NCBI RefSeq assembly: GCF_002797915.1
Contig: NZ_PGTY01000001.1
Coordinates: 372,001 to 436,000 of the forward strand
Source: Yoonia maricola
GTDB taxonomy: Bacteria > Pseudomonadota > Alphaproteobacteria > Rhodobacterales > Rhodobacteraceae
Length of the DNA: 64,000 nucleotides
Direction of reading: 5' to 3'
Shown: in pieces, positions 37,469 to 48,425 of the stretch
How the letters are laid out: each line of letters begins with the position of its first letter
How positions within the stretch are numbered: position 1 is the first letter of the stretch
Program-made: the position numbers and the translations under genes
Notes under the pieces: model-generated
The model's database searches: none
Told to the model about the DNA's origin: nothing
The model's input: the letters and a program-made list of their open reading frames with translations, nothing else

Positions 37469-39598
37469 GTGCGCGCGCAGATTGAAGCAGCACTACTGGC
37501 GCAACGCGGATCATTGATCGGCTGGGTGCCGGTATGTCTGGGCGTTGGCGTCGGCACTTATTTTGGGCTTGGATCAGAGCCTGACACCTTTGTCATGGTC
37601 AGCCTGTGCTGTGCGGGTCTTGCTGCCATGGTTTCTGCGCGTCTGGTGCCGACTGCCTTTGCGCCTTTGCTGATTGCGGTCGCCTTGGCTTTGGCGGGAG
37701 TTTGCGCTGCAAAATACCGGGTCACATCGGTTGAGGCACCGATCCTGAATTTCCGCTATTACGGCCCGATTGAGGGCAGGGTGATCAATATTGATCGATC
37801 AGCCAGTGATGCAGTGCGGCTGACGCTTGATCGTGTGGTGCTGGCAAGGATGGCACCAGAGCGTACGCCGGCTCGGGTGCGTGTTTCATTGCATGGCACG
37901 CAACCTTTGGCGGGTTTTACGCCGGGTGATGTGCTGATCTTAACGGGGCATTTGTCGCCACCTGCAGGGCCTGCTGAGCCGGGCGGATTTGATTTTCAAC
38001 GCCATGCCTGGTTCTTGCAATTGGGCGCTGTAGGATACACCAGAACTCCTGTTTTGCGCCTAGATGTTCCGGATGCGCTGGATTTGGGGATGCGTCTATT
38101 TGCTATGCGGATGGCCATTTCCAGCGCCGTGCAAGAAGCCATGCCGGGTGAGCCGGGGGCCTTTGCGGCGGCGATCATGACGGGGGACCGTTCTGGCATC
38201 GGGCAAGGGACGCTGACCGATTTGCGGACGGCCAACCTTGCGCATTTGTTGGCGATTTCGGGGCTGCATATGGGGTTGCTGACCGGGTTTATCTTTGCCG
38301 TTGTGCGCTATGGGCTTGCGCTGATCCCTGGTGTCGCCTTGCGGTGGCCTACGAAAAAAATCGCTGCCATTTGCGCTTTATGCGTAGGTGCGTTCTATTT
38401 GGCGTTGTCCGGTGGGAGTGTTTCGACCGAACGCGCTTATATCATGGTGGCGGTCATGTTCGTGGCCATCTTGTTGGGGCGGCGCGCATTGACGTTGCGC
38501 GCGGTGGCGATGGCGGCAATCATCGTGTTGCTTTGGCAACCTGAGGCTTTGGTCGGCCCGGGTTTTCAGATGTCTTTTGCGGCGACCACGGCGCTGGTTG
38601 TTGTCTTTGGCGCGTTGCGACGTTTTGATTTATCGGGACTGCCGCGTTGGACCCGGCCTATCTTGTCGGTTGTATTGTCATCTTTCGTGGCGGGGCTTGC
38701 GACCGCACCTTTTGCCGCCGCCCATTTCAACCAGATTGCGCACTATGGGTTAATTGCCAATGTGTTGAGCGTGCCGTTGATGGGGGCGCTTGTCATGCCG
38801 GCGGCCGTCCTCGCCGTGTGTTTGGCACCTTTTGGGCTTTGGGGTGTTGGATTGTGGTTAATGGAAGTCGGGCTGCGGTGGATCCTGTTTGTGGCTGCGG
38901 CGGTGTCGTCCCGTGACGGTGCGCTTGGGCATGTCTGGGCACCTGATTGGTATGTTTTGCCCCTCTTGTCGTTGGGGTTGCTGTGGATCGTTCTGGTCAC
39001 GGGGCGAGGCAGGTTGGGGGGCGTTATTCTGGTCGCCGCCGCCGGGGTGTTTTGGCACCAGACAGAGCGCGCCGACTTACTGGTTGCCGACAGCGGATCT
39101 TTGATTGGGTTGCAGGGCGCTGATGGGCGTATCCTGTCCAAGGCGAGCGGCAATGGGTTTGTCGCAGGCATCTGGTTGGAGAACGACGGTGGCCCTGTTC
39201 CACAAGCGCAGGCGGCCGGCCGCACCGGATTGCATATTGAAGGCCGCGTGACTGAGGCAACGCTTGGCGGCTGGCGCGTGCTGCAGGTGGCAGGCAAAAC
39301 AGCTTTGGCCGAACTGGCGGGATGTGCGGGGGCGGATGTATTGATCAGCAATCAGGTTGATGCGGGTATTCGGCCTTGCGTGGTCTATGATTTGGCGCGG
39401 TTGCGTAACACTGGCGCGCTGTCGCTGAATGTTGCGCCAAATGGTGATCTTTTGATTGATACGGCGCATGCGGTGGCGGGGCAACGCCCGTGGAACATGC
39501 GTCAAGGCGATCTGCCTGCGCCCATCCGCCTATCATTGGCGCAAAGAAAAAGGGCCGCTGATGCCACCCTTTTAACCCAAAATCAAACGGATCAGTAG
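37469..39598 (+). CDS. comEC: ComEC/Rec2-type DNA uptake channel protein, without catalytic beta-lactamase domain
   Basis: About 709 aa from a likely GTG at 37469 (AAGGA upstream); an in-frame TTG at 37433 would add 12 residues. An N-terminal DUF4131-like soluble region ([15 protein letters not shown]...) precedes the Competence membrane domain ([57 protein letters not shown]). The C-terminal ~170 residues resemble the metallo-beta-lactamase region in length but lack an HxHxDH motif, so nuclease activity is unlikely. The last seven bases overlap lexA. Confidence 0.9.
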   Translation: MRAQIEAALLAQRGSLIGWVPVCLGVGVGTYFGLGSEPDTFVMVSLCCAGLAAMVSARLVPTAFAPLLIAVALALAGVCAAKYRVTSVEAPILNFRYYGPIEGRVINIDRSASDAVRLTLDRVVLARMAPERTPARVRVSLHGTQPLAGFTPGDVLILTGHLSPPAGPAEPGGFDFQRHAWFLQLGAVGYTRTPVLRLDVPDALDLGMRLFAMRMAISSAVQEAMPGEPGAFAAAIMTGDRSGIGQGTLTDLRTANLAHLLAISGLHMGLLTGFIFAVVRYGLALIPGVALRWPTKKIAAICALCVGAFYLALSGGSVSTERAYIMVAVMFVAILLGRRALTLRAVAMAAIIVLLWQPEALVGPGFQMSFAATTALVVVFGALRRFDLSGLPRWTRPILSVVLSSFVAGLATAPFAAAHFNQIAHYGLIANVLSVPLMGALVMPAAVLAVCLAPFGLWGVGLWLMEVGLRWILFVAAAVSSRDGALGHVWAPDWYVLPLLSLGLLWIVLVTGRGRLGGVILVAAAGVFWHQTERADLLVADSGSLIGLQGADGRILSKASGNGFVAGIWLENDGGPVPQAQAAGRTGLHIEGRVTEATLGGWRVLQVAGKTALAELAGCAGADVLISNQVDAGIRPCVVYDLARLRNTGALSLNVAPNGDLLIDTAHAVAGQRPWNMRQGDLPAPIRLSLAQRKRAADATLLTQNQTDQ
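39545..39574 (-). terminator. Possible lexA terminator inside the comEC 3' end
   Basis: On the minus strand, AAAAGGG and CCCTTTTT flank a 12-base loop and are followed by CTTTG, about 20 bases after the lexA stop. The stem is short, so this is tentative. Confidence 0.35.
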
Positions 39599-40278
39599 GT
39601 ACGGATCAACCCGACCAAACGGCCCTGCACCTTGACCTGATCATCGCGGAAAACCCGTGTTTCATAAGCCGGGTTTGCCGCCTCAAGCGCTATGGCGCTG
39701 CCATTGCGGCGAAAACGTTTCAGCGTGGCCTCATGCCCTTCGACCAAGGCCACAACAATATCGCCGTTGTCGGCCACCGTTGTTTCGCGGATCACAACCA
39801 CATCACCGTCGTTGATCCCGGCGTCAATCATGGAATCCCCTTTTACCTCAAGGGCATAGTGATCACCGGCCCCAACCATGGACTGCGGAACGGAAACATT
39901 TCGGGATGCTTCGCTGATCGCCTCAATCGGGACACCGGCGGCGATCCGGCCCATCATTGGCAGATCAACCGCGCCCGTATCGACGGGCAAGGCGGTGACA
40001 GGGGTGCTGTCGGGCTTGTCCCCATCAATGACGCGAGGGGTAAACCCTGTCTTGGTTTGCATCGCCTCTGGTAGTTTCACAATCTCCAATGCGCGCGCAC
40101 GGTGGGCGAGGCGACGGATAAAACCGCGTTCTTCCAGTGCCGTGATCAACCGGTGGATTCCGGACTTGGAACGCAGATCAAGCGCCTCTTTCATTTCATC
40201 GAAACTGGGTGGCACCCCGTCGCGCTGGACGCGCTTGTGGATAAACTCCAACAGGTCGAGTTGCTTTTTGGTCAACAT
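39592..40278 (-). CDS. lexA: SOS repressor LexA
   Basis: 228 aa. N-terminal winged helix ([15 protein letters not shown]...[16 protein letters not shown]). Self-cleavage site Ala114-Gly115 ([10 protein letters not shown]), catalytic Ser149 ([10 protein letters not shown]) and Lys187 ([10 protein letters not shown]) are all present. An SOS box (GTTC-N7-GTTC) lies 31-45 bases upstream of the start, indicating autorepression. Convergent with comEC. Confidence 0.97.
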   Translation of the reverse strand: MLTKKQLDLLEFIHKRVQRDGVPPSFDEMKEALDLRSKSGIHRLITALEERGFIRRLAHRARALEIVKLPEAMQTKTGFTPRVIDGDKPDSTPVTALPVDTGAVDLPMMGRIAAGVPIEAISEASRNVSVPQSMVGAGDHYALEVKGDSMIDAGINDGDVVVIRETTVADNGDIVVALVEGHEATLKRFRRNGSAIALEAANPAYETRVFRDDQVKVQGRLVGLIRTY

Positions 40279-40308
40279 TGCGCTGCTCCATTGTCACGTT
40301 TTGCATAT

Positions 40309-40323
40309 GTTCTATGCATGTTC
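40309..40323 (-). promoter_or_regulatory. SOS box of lexA
   Basis: GTTCTATGCATGTTC matches the alphaproteobacterial LexA box GTTC-N7-GTTC exactly, in the 124-bp gap between moeA and lexA. Confidence 0.88.
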
Positions 40324-40402
40324 TTGTTTTGTGTCAACTGGGACCTGGTTTTGATGGTGAGTGCAGGATAGCACCGGCGGTAGTTTGATTGGACGACGCA
40401 AG

Positions 40403-41575
40403 TTAAAGGCGGATGATATCGATTGCGTCGCCTGTTTTACGTGCCGGATCATTGATGGGGCGCACGGCGAGGCAATTGGCCTCGGCGAGAACAGAGAGCA
40501 GGGCGCTGTCTTGGCGGTCGAAGATTGTGACGCCATTGGTGCTGATATGCGCACGCATGTAGTGTTCGCGCGGGCCGTTTCTGGGCGCGTCCTTCGCCAG
40601 CGGGTGGGTTTCGCGCGGGGCAGAGGTTTGCCCAAGCCCCAGCATTTTGCGGATCAATGGTGCGATAAAGATATGCCCGCAGACCATCGCCGAAACGGGG
40701 TTACCGGGTAGTCCGACCATTGCGGCATTGCCCATCCGGCCTGCCATGAGCGGTTTTCCGGGGCGCATGGCGACTTTGTAAAAGCTTCGGTCCATCCCTT
40801 TAGCCTGTGCAACTTGGCCCACCAGATCGTGATCCCCTACAGATGCACCGCCGATCGTGACGATCAGGTCAGCATCGGCGGCCAGGTCAAAGGCCAGCTC
40901 CAAAGAGGCAGTCGTATCGCGCGCGATGGGCAAAAGCCGGGGATGCGCACCAAGGTTTGCAAGAAGTGCTGCCAGACCATAGCTGTTTGATGCGATGATC
41001 TGGTCGTCATTTGGGGTTTCGCCCGGTTGTACCAATTCATCACCTGTCGCGATGATCGCAACGATAGGACGGTGTGTCACAGGCACTGTTGCGATGTTCA
41101 TTGCTGCCAGCAGGGCGATATCGGAAGGGGCCAGCAGGCGCGGTGCTTTGATAACGTCCCCGGCGTGAAAATCGGCCCCTGCGGGGCGGACATGCGGTTT
41201 GTCATTGGCGCTAGCGTCCAGTGTAATGGCATTGCCATCACGCGTGATATTCTCCTGAATGATGACATGGTCGGCGCCATCAGGAAGCGGTGCGCCGGTA
41301 AAAATGCGGACCGCTTGGGCTGGCCCCACAGTGCCGTCCCAACGATGGCCTGCTGCGGCTTCGCCAATCACCTCGTAGGTTTGGCCGGGTTTGATCAATG
41401 TGCGGCTGACGGCATAGCCATCCATCGCAGAGGCCGCAAAGGGGGGCTGGTTGCGCATCGCTGTCACGTCACTGGCAAGAACGCGACCGTTTGCTTGTGT
41501 AAGAGGGACGTCTTCTGCCGGAAGCGGCGTGACAAGGGCGAAAAGCTGGTCGAGTGCCTCAGCGACGCTGATCAT
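40403..41575 (-). CDS. moeA: Molybdopterin molybdenumtransferase
   Basis: Inserts molybdate into molybdopterin; 390 aa. Typical blocks: [70 protein letters not shown] and [16 protein letters not shown]. The start overlaps the moaC stop (ATGA). Confidence 0.97.
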   Translation of the reverse strand: MISVAEALDQLFALVTPLPAEDVPLTQANGRVLASDVTAMRNQPPFAASAMDGYAVSRTLIKPGQTYEVIGEAAAGHRWDGTVGPAQAVRIFTGAPLPDGADHVIIQENITRDGNAITLDASANDKPHVRPAGADFHAGDVIKAPRLLAPSDIALLAAMNIATVPVTHRPIVAIIATGDELVQPGETPNDDQIIASNSYGLAALLANLGAHPRLLPIARDTTASLELAFDLAADADLIVTIGGASVGDHDLVGQVAQAKGMDRSFYKVAMRPGKPLMAGRMGNAAMVGLPGNPVSAMVCGHIFIAPLIRKMLGLGQTSAPRETHPLAKDAPRNGPREHYMRAHISTNGVTIFDRQDSALLSVLAEANCLAVRPINDPARKTGDAIDIIRL

Positions 41576-42048
41576 GAATTCTCGAACCGGCCTGATTTGC
41601 CGCCATCTTTGAAGGTCAGGCGGACCCCGCCGATTTCCATGTCCTTTTGGACGGCTTTCACCATGTCATAGATGGTGAGGGCGGCGGTGCTGACCGCGGT
41701 TAACGCTTCCATTTCGACCCCGGTTTGTCCGCCGGTTTTGACCGTGGCGGTGATGCGGATTCCGGGCAGTGTGGTGTCTGGCGAGAGATCAAGCGCCACT
41801 TTGGTGATCGGTAAAGGGTGGCAAAGAGGGATCAGTTCAGCGGTTTTTTTTGCCGCCATGATGCCTGCGATACGTGCAATCCCAAGGACGTCACCTTTGT
41901 TGGCGCGGCCGTCGTTGATGAGCGCGAGTGTTTCCGTGGTCATTTTGATCTGGCCTTCTGCAATCGCGGTACGTGCGGTCACGGGCTTGTCCGAAACATC
42001 GACCATATGTGCCTTGCCGTTCCTGTCGAAGTGCGAAAGGCCGGCCAT
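41572..42048 (-). CDS. moaC: Cyclic pyranopterin monophosphate synthase
   Basis: 158 aa. Forms the pterin ring in molybdenum-cofactor synthesis with MoaA. Signatures are [35 protein letters not shown] and [20 protein letters not shown] with [14 protein letters not shown]. The ATG at 42048 shares bases with the trpC stop (TGATG). Confidence 0.97.
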   Translation of the reverse strand: MAGLSHFDRNGKAHMVDVSDKPVTARTAIAEGQIKMTTETLALINDGRANKGDVLGIARIAGIMAAKKTAELIPLCHPLPITKVALDLSPDTTLPGIRITATVKTGGQTGVEMEALTAVSTAALTIYDMVKAVQKDMEIGGVRLTFKDGGKSGRFENS

Positions 42049-42854
42049 CACATCATCCCCGTAGCAGGATTGGCCAGAAGGGTGCGCGTTGCGGCAGCCA
42101 CATCATCCTGCCGCATCAGGCTTTCGCCGATCAGGAAAGTGCGCGCGCCGTAGCGCGCCATATCAGCCAGTTCTTCGGGGGTGTTCAGCCCGCTTTCGCA
42201 GACGATCATGCGGTCCGTTGGCACGAGCTTGGAAAGCGTGCGGGTTGTGTCCAGCGTGGTTTCGAAGGTTTTGAGGTTACGGTTGTTGATCCCCATAAGC
42301 GGGGATTTTAGCGCGGTTGCGCGCTCAAGTTCTGCCGCGTCATGGACTTCGATCAGCGCATCCATGCCCCAGGAAAACGCTGCATCCTCAAGCTCTTGCG
42401 CCTGTGCATCGCTGACGCTGGCCATGATGATCAAGATGCAATCGGCGTGCAGCGCGCGCGCCTCGGCAACCTGATAGGTATCATACATGAAATCCTTGCG
42501 CAGGGCGGGCAGATCTACGGCAGACCGGGCGGCGGTCAGGTAGCTGTCGTCGCCTTGGAAGGAGGGGCCATCGGTCAGGACGGATAGGCAGGTTGCGCCG
42601 CCGTCTGCGTAGGCTTCAGCCAGTACCGGTGGGTCGAAATCGGCGCGGATGAGGCCCTTGGAAGGGCTGGCCTTCTTGATTTCTGCGATAAGGCCGTAGC
42701 CTTCGCGCGCGGCATCGGACAGCCTCGCGGCAAACCCGCGCGTTGGCGGTGCTGCTTTGGCGCGCGCTTCTACCTCATCCAGCGGGACAGCGGCTTTCCG
42801 GTTTGCCACCTCTTCGAGCTTGTAGGTTTTGATCTTTTCGAGAATGTCGCTCAT
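42048..42854 (-). CDS. trpC: Indole-3-glycerol phosphate synthase
   Basis: Tryptophan synthesis; 268 aa TIM barrel. It has [21 protein letters not shown] (catalytic Glu and Lys), [35 protein letters not shown] and [15 protein letters not shown] with VCESGL. Not fused to TrpF. The start overlaps the ung stop (ATGA). Confidence 0.97.
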   Translation of the reverse strand: MSDILEKIKTYKLEEVANRKAAVPLDEVEARAKAAPPTRGFAARLSDAAREGYGLIAEIKKASPSKGLIRADFDPPVLAEAYADGGATCLSVLTDGPSFQGDDSYLTAARSAVDLPALRKDFMYDTYQVAEARALHADCILIIMASVSDAQAQELEDAAFSWGMDALIEVHDAAELERATALKSPLMGINNRNLKTFETTLDTTRTLSKLVPTDRMIVCESGLNTPEELADMARYGARTFLIGESLMRQDDVAAATRTLLANPATGMM

Positions 42855-43492
42855 GGGTCCGCCCAGCTGATTGGCTCTTGGCCTTGATCAATAAGCCACT
42901 GGTTCACCTTTGAAAATGGGCGCGACCCGAAAAACCCGCGATGGGCCGAAAGGGGCGAAGGATGCGCTGATTGCAAAATCAGATGATCAGGGGCGAGGTA
43001 TTTGGCGTAAGCCTGCGCGGGACCACCCCAGAGGATGATCGCGCGGGGACGGTCGCCCAGACGTTCAAAAACTTGCCGGACCAGCGTGGACCAACCCAGT
43101 TTGGCGTGGGCTTTCGGTTGGCCGGGTGGCACCGTAAGGGCGGTATTCAGCAAAAGGACACCTTGGTCGGCCCAATCCTGAAGCGCGGTTTGGCTGCGGG
43201 ATCTGCCGGTATCACTTTGAATTTCCTTAAAGATATTGCCAAGGCTGTCGAGCCTGCCACCAAACTGTGCCGGGATCGAGAACGCCAGACCATCAGCTTT
43301 GCCCGGCGTGTGGTAAGGGTCTTGGCCAAGGATCACAACGCGAACGGCATCTGGCTGCGTCCGTGCGAGGGCGGCGAAGGTCAGCGCCGGTGGCGGGAGC
43401 ACATCACCGTCAATCTTGGACGTAATCTGCGGCAGATCATTGGTAAAAAACGGCAATGTGCCCCAATCGCCCAGACCCGTCAGATCAAACAT
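42851..43492 (-). CDS. ung: Uracil-DNA glycosylase
   Basis: 213 aa, family 1. It has the water-activating loop GQDPYH (Asp58), LLLNTALTV, and the DNA-intercalation loop [14 protein letters not shown]. It is inserted between trpD and trpC with overlapping stop/start codons on both sides (TGATG and ATGA), so it is translated as part of the trp operon. Removes uracil from DNA for base-excision repair. Confidence 0.97.
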   Translation of the reverse strand: MFDLTGLGDWGTLPFFTNDLPQITSKIDGDVLPPPALTFAALARTQPDAVRVVILGQDPYHTPGKADGLAFSIPAQFGGRLDSLGNIFKEIQSDTGRSRSQTALQDWADQGVLLLNTALTVPPGQPKAHAKLGWSTLVRQVFERLGDRPRAIILWGGPAQAYAKYLAPDHLILQSAHPSPLSAHRGFFGSRPFSKVNQWLIDQGQEPISWADP

Positions 43493-44508
43493 CAGGCGGC
43501 CGCTGTAACGCGCGCCAGCGTCTCGACCGCCCGTTTTGCCTTGCCGCTATCGATGCTGTCGCGGGCCAATGCGACCCCTGCTTTCAGATCGGCGGCCTTG
43601 TCGGCGACGACCAGAGCGGCGGCTGCGTTGAGCAGGACGGCATCGCGGTAAGCCCCTGTGCCCCCCTCTAGCAGAGCCATCAAGGCCGCAGCGTTTTCCA
43701 CTGGCGTGCCACCAAGGATATCGCGGAAATCATGTACCGGTAGGCCAGCATCTTCGGGGTGGATTTCACGCGATGTGATCTTGCCATCTTCGAGGGCGGC
43801 CACGGCTGTTGGCCCACAGATGGTGATTTCATCGGTGCCATCGCTGCCGTGGACGAGCCATGCTTTTTCGGTGCCGAGTTGTTGCAAGGTTTCGGCCATC
43901 GGGAAAATCAGATCTGGGGCAAAGGCGCCGGTCAGTTGTCGCTTTACGCCAGCGGGATTGGTCAATGGTCCCAATATATTAAAGATCGTTTTTGATCCCA
44001 GTTCAACCCGCACGGGGCCAACGTGTTTCATCGCTGGGTGATGCATCGGGGCCATCATAAACCCGATCCCGGCCTCTGCGATGGCCTGTTCCACCACATC
44101 TGGCCCGACCATCACATTGATGCCAAGTGCAGATTGCACATCTGCGGTCCCGGATTTGGACGACAGGTTGCGGTTGCCGTGTTTGGCCACAGGCACACCG
44201 GCGCCTGCCACAACAAAAGCTGTCGCGGTTGAGATATTCAGCGTATGTTTACCATCTCCGCCAGTGCCGACGATATCCATCGCGCCGGGCGGTGCTTTCA
44301 CAGGCACGCAGTGGGCGCGCATGACGGCAGCGGCGGCGGCATATTCGGCCACGGATTCGCCACGGGCGCGCAAAGCCATCAGGAAACCACCAATTTGTGC
44401 AGGTGTTGCCGCCCCTTCGAACAGGTAGCCGAATGCCTCTTCCGCTTGCGCACGCGACAGCGGGCCCTCGGATGCCGCAAAGATCAGCGGCTTCATTGCA
44501 TCGCTCAT
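43492..44508 (-). CDS. trpD: Anthranilate phosphoribosyltransferase
   Basis: 338 aa. It has the PRPP-binding glycine-rich motif [52 protein letters not shown] and [14 protein letters not shown]. The start overlaps the trpG stop (ATGA). Confidence 0.97.
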   Translation of the reverse strand: MSDAMKPLIFAASEGPLSRAQAEEAFGYLFEGAATPAQIGGFLMALRARGESVAEYAAAAAVMRAHCVPVKAPPGAMDIVGTGGDGKHTLNISTATAFVVAGAGVPVAKHGNRNLSSKSGTADVQSALGINVMVGPDVVEQAIAEAGIGFMMAPMHHPAMKHVGPVRVELGSKTIFNILGPLTNPAGVKRQLTGAFAPDLIFPMAETLQQLGTEKAWLVHGSDGTDEITICGPTAVAALEDGKITSREIHPEDAGLPVHDFRDILGGTPVENAAALMALLEGGTGAYRDAVLLNAAAALVVADKAADLKAGVALARDSIDSGKAKRAVETLARVTAAA

Positions 44509-45086
44509 GCGGGCACCCTTGTCATTTTAAGGAAATTCTGCAGCAGTTGATGGCCATGCTCTGACCGGATGCTTTCAGGGTGGAACTGGACACCATGAAT
44601 GGGTAGTTCGCGATGCTGCAGGCCCATGATGGTGCCGTCGTCCAGCTCAGCGGTAATCTCAAGGCTGTCGGGCAGGCTTTCACGCTCCACAATCAGCGAA
44701 TGATAGCGGGTGGCGTCAAACGGGCTGGGCAGACCTTCAAACAGGCCTTTGCCGCTGTGTTTCATGACACCCGTTTTGCCGTGCACGATCTCATGACAGC
44801 GTGTCACTTTGCCGCCAAAAGCTTCGCCAATGGCCTGATGGCCGAGGCAGACACCCATCAGAGGCATCTTTGTCTCGGCTGCGGCATGAACAAGCGCCAG
44901 ACAAATCCCTGCCTGAGATGGATCGCAAGGACCCGGCGATAGCATGATCGCTTCGGGGCGCATCGCCATCGCCTCTTGTACATTCAAGGCGTCGTTGCGC
45001 TTGACGACGACATCAGCACCCAATTCCCCCAGATAATGGACAAGGTTATACGTAAAGCTGTCATAGTTATCGATCAGTAGCAGCAT
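44505..45086 (-). CDS. trpG: Anthranilate synthase glutaminase subunit
   Basis: 193 aa class I glutamine amidotransferase. It has [20 protein letters not shown], the nucleophile cysteine in [30 protein letters not shown] with the catalytic His/Glu. The ATG at 45086 gives the canonical N-terminus. Its partner trpE is 1.8 kb upstream, separated by an opposite-strand gene. Confidence 0.96.
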   Translation of the reverse strand: MLLLIDNYDSFTYNLVHYLGELGADVVVKRNDALNVQEAMAMRPEAIMLSPGPCDPSQAGICLALVHAAAETKMPLMGVCLGHQAIGEAFGGKVTRCHEIVHGKTGVMKHSGKGLFEGLPSPFDATRYHSLIVERESLPDSLEITAELDDGTIMGLQHRELPIHGVQFHPESIRSEHGHQLLQNFLKMTRVPA

Positions 45087-45209
45087 GGCGAAATCCCACG
45101 AAGATGGCAAAAAGGGGCTACCGCATCCTATCGTCAGAGCGGTATAAGCCCGCTATACATGGGCCGGGACGCAAGGTGGCGTCAAGGTGGAACAAAAGGG
45201 TGTGGGCAG

Positions 45210-46883
45210 ATGAAGGGCTACTTTTCAGGCGGTCTTTGGGCGTTGGTGTTGGGTGGTAGTGGCCTAGGCATTGCATCGCTTGTGGGCGAGCAGCCTCGTT
45301 TTGCCGAAGGGCCTGCGGCACCCCAACTGACGGTGCCTGTTTTGGAGAATGTAACGCCGGGACCGGCTGTCGCGTTTGAGAGCAGCAGCGACGCGACACC
45401 GCAGTTTACGCCGACTGCGCCTTTGGATGCATTGGCCGATGTTGCAGAAAACGCGCCAGAGGTATCGACAGAGCCGGCTGCCTTGCCGCAGACCGCAGAA
45501 GTGGACGCGACAATTGTCGTGCCAAACGCCATTGCAGAGTCCGGGCTTGCCAGCGACATTGAAGCACCTGCCGTGCCGCGGACCGATACCGCGCTTGTGG
45601 CGCCTGCGATCGAAGAGGCGGTGCCCCCGATAGTGGATAACACCCCGGCAGTCATTGCGCCCATCGCGCCCACAGAAGACGTGTCAAATGTGCCCACCAT
45701 TACTGAGGCTGATAGCGTGGTGGCAGAGGAGGAGACGGCGCTTGTGACCGAGCAGGAGGCGCCTGTCGAGGATAATGCAACTGATCCCGTTGTGACGGCA
45801 GATGAACCGGTTGCGGCAGTTATTCCGGACGCGCCGGTTGATCAGGCCACTTCTGAGCCTGTTGTCACCGAGGAAGAAACAGTTGCAGAGGCGTCCACGC
45901 CTATCGCTGATCCCGTTGAAGAGCCAACACAGGGTACACCTGTTGATGTATTACCAACCCAGCAAGAGGACGCAACGCCACCCGTCACTGCGCAGATCCC
46001 TGAAACACCACCAGCAGAGCCGGACGTGGCTGTCATTGTGGAACCAGAGCCAACAGTCGTGGGCGATGCAGCGCAGGATGAACCAGCAGCGGTGGCAGAA
46101 GCTTTGCCGCAAACCAATGCGGCGGTTCGTATCAATCGACCAACTGAGGCGGTGGAAGAACCGGATACTCCGGCTGTTGAACCTCCTGTTGCAGATGCGA
46201 TCCCTGATGATGCGCCCGCGCTGCGCCGCTATGCCGTACCGTTCGCGCAAGGAGAGGCTGATGCGCTGATATCAATCATTTTGATTGATGAGGGTCAGAT
46301 GCCTGATGCGCCAGCGGCCGTTGGAGCACTTGGGTTTGTATCTACCGTTGCCATCAATGGGCTATCTTCTGCATCGGGCGATCTGGCTGCCGCATACCGC
46401 GCTGCGGGGGTTGAGGTTGCGATGCAAGCAGATTTGCCGGATGGTGCACAGCCCAGCGATGTCGAGGTCGCTTTTGAGGCTGCGCTGGGAATGGTGCCTG
46501 AGGTGACGATGCTTTTCTCAGATGGCACCGGCGCGATGCAGAACAGGGCCGTCACCGAACAGGTGATGCAGATCCTTGAAACGGATGGATATGGGTTTGT
46601 GACGGTGCAGCGTGGGCTAAGCAATGCTGCGCGTGCCGCTGATCAGGCTGGTGTCGTTTCAACCACCGTGCTGCGTGACATTGACGGTGCGGGCGAAGAC
46701 ACAGCGGCGATTGTGCGGGCGTTGGATCAAGCCGCATTTCGCGCGCGCCAAACCGGCGAGGCTGTTTTGCTGGGCCGCGTGATGCCTGAAACGCTGGCAG
46801 CGTTGCAAGCTTGGGCTGCGGACGTGGATCGCGAAACACTGGCGATTGCGCCCGTATCAGCGGTTCTTTTGCGCGCAGAGTAG
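45210..46883 (+). CDS. Divergent polysaccharide deacetylase (YibQ-like) with long low-complexity linker
   Basis: 557 aa. A hydrophobic N-terminal segment (GGLWALVLGGSGLGIASLVG) precedes ~300 residues rich in Ala, Pro, Glu, Val and Thr with no fold. The C-terminal ~220 residues (LISIILIDEG, VEVAMQADLPDGAQP, MLFSDGTGAMQNRAV, GYGFVTVQRGLSNAARAADQ, AVLLGRVMPETLAALQ) match divergent polysaccharide deacetylases. Probably an envelope protein; the metal site is not obviously complete. It lies between trpE and trpG on the other strand. Confidence 0.75.
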   Translation: MKGYFSGGLWALVLGGSGLGIASLVGEQPRFAEGPAAPQLTVPVLENVTPGPAVAFESSSDATPQFTPTAPLDALADVAENAPEVSTEPAALPQTAEVDATIVVPNAIAESGLASDIEAPAVPRTDTALVAPAIEEAVPPIVDNTPAVIAPIAPTEDVSNVPTITEADSVVAEEETALVTEQEAPVEDNATDPVVTADEPVAAVIPDAPVDQATSEPVVTEEETVAEASTPIADPVEEPTQGTPVDVLPTQQEDATPPVTAQIPETPPAEPDVAVIVEPEPTVVGDAAQDEPAAVAEALPQTNAAVRINRPTEAVEEPDTPAVEPPVADAIPDDAPALRRYAVPFAQGEADALISIILIDEGQMPDAPAAVGALGFVSTVAINGLSSASGDLAAAYRAAGVEVAMQADLPDGAQPSDVEVAFEAALGMVPEVTMLFSDGTGAMQNRAVTEQVMQILETDGYGFVTVQRGLSNAARAADQAGVVSTTVLRDIDGAGEDTAAIVRALDQAAFRARQTGEAVLLGRVMPETLAALQAWAADVDRETLAIAPVSAVLLRAE

Positions 46884-46908
46884 TCAGCGCGGTCTTTGCC
46901 CAACGCGC

Positions 46909-48417
46909 CTAGTTGCCGTTGCCCCGGAACATCGTGGCATCCGCGGCTGCCTTGCGGATGGCGTTCGATTTATGGACCGTTTCCTGATATTCGGCCTCTG
47001 GATCGCTGTCGTAAACGACACCGCCACCGGCCTGAATATAAAGCTTTTCATCCTGTAACACGGCGGTGCGCAGGGCAATACACATGTCCATGTCACCATT
47101 TGCACTGAAATACCCGCAGCCGCCGCCATAAACCCCGCGCTTTTCCGGTTCCAGCTCATCGATGATCTCCATCGCGCGGACCTTGGGCGCGCCGGATACC
47201 GTACCCGCAGGCATGCCCGCAAAAAACGCGCTTAGCGCGTCCTGATCATCGGCCAGTTCACCCACGACGTTCGAGACGATGTGCATGACATGGCTATATC
47301 GCTCGACGATGAACTGTTCCGTCGGGCGCACAGTGCCGATCTTGCTGACTTTGCCAGTATCGTTACGGCCCAGATCAAGCAGCATGAGGTGTTCGGCCAG
47401 TTCCTTTTGATCCGCCATCAGGTCCGCCTCATTCGCCTTATCTTCGGCGGGCGTGGTCCCACGGGGCCGGGTGCCTGCAATCGGCCTGATTGTTACTTCT
47501 TTGCCGAAGACCCGCACGAGGATTTCGGGGCTTGCCCCGATCACCTGAAAGCCGCCGAAGTTGAAGAAAAACATGAAGGGTGAAGGGTTGGTCCGCCGCA
47601 ATGACCGATAAAGCGCGAAGGGTGGTTCCCGAAAATCCTGTGTCCAGCGCTGCGAGGGAACGACCTGAAAAATATCGCCGGCTTTGATGTAATCCTTGGC
47701 CTTCTCAACCGCGTCTAAATAAGCGTCATGAGCAAAGTTTGAAACAGGCGGGGCGACCGGCGCAGGGTCTGCCAGATCACGGGCTTCGCTGGGCATGGGA
47801 CGTTCCAACGCGCGTTGGGCGTCCATCACCCGTTCAGCAGCTTGGGCATAGGCGGCACGGGCCGAAAGGCCGGAATTGACATAGGCGGGTGCCACAAGGA
47901 TGACATCACCTTTCACCCCGTCAAGCACGGCGACGACGGATGGGCGCAGCATCATTGCGTCAGGCAAGCCCAGCGGGTCGGGGTTGATGTCGGGCAGGTG
48001 TTCGACAAGCCGGATCATGTCATAGCCCAGATAACCAAAAAGCCCGGCAGCGGCAGCAGGTAGATCAACGGGCAGATCAATCCGCGATTCGGTCAAGAGG
48101 GCACGTAAGGCGGTGAGCGGGTCGTCAGCCATCGCCTCAAACGCAGCGTCATCGAAACGCGCTGTGCGGTTGACGCGCGACGAGGTGCCGCGACATTCCC
48201 AGATCAGATCAGGGTTCATACCCACGATAGAATAGCGCCCGCGCACTTCACCGCCTGTCACGCTTTCAAGCATGAATGCATTCTTGCCCGCGCCCGATAG
48301 CTTGAGCATCAGTGACACAGGCGTGTCCAGATCAGCTGCGATACGTGTATAGACAACCTGATTGGCGCCCGCGTCGTACCCTTGGGCAAAGTCGTCGTAG
48401 TCGGGCAAAAGGGCCAT
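46909..48417 (-). CDS. trpE: Anthranilate synthase component I
   Basis: 502 aa. It has the N-terminal feedback region (FMLESVTGGEVRGRYSIVG), and the chorismate-binding core ICASPEILVRV-like (GASPEILVRVFGKEVTIRPIAGTRPRG), DLGRNDTGKVSKIGTV, PAGTVSGAPKVRAMEIIDELEPEKRGVYGG. The start is eight bases after the ppiD stop. The two are probably co-transcribed. Confidence 0.97.
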   Translation of the reverse strand: MALLPDYDDFAQGYDAGANQVVYTRIAADLDTPVSLMLKLSGAGKNAFMLESVTGGEVRGRYSIVGMNPDLIWECRGTSSRVNRTARFDDAAFEAMADDPLTALRALLTESRIDLPVDLPAAAAGLFGYLGYDMIRLVEHLPDINPDPLGLPDAMMLRPSVVAVLDGVKGDVILVAPAYVNSGLSARAAYAQAAERVMDAQRALERPMPSEARDLADPAPVAPPVSNFAHDAYLDAVEKAKDYIKAGDIFQVVPSQRWTQDFREPPFALYRSLRRTNPSPFMFFFNFGGFQVIGASPEILVRVFGKEVTIRPIAGTRPRGTTPAEDKANEADLMADQKELAEHLMLLDLGRNDTGKVSKIGTVRPTEQFIVERYSHVMHIVSNVVGELADDQDALSAFFAGMPAGTVSGAPKVRAMEIIDELEPEKRGVYGGGCGYFSANGDMDMCIALRTAVLQDEKLYIQAGGGVVYDSDPEAEYQETVHKSNAIRKAAADATMFRGNGN

Positions 48418-48425
48418 GGGTCCGC

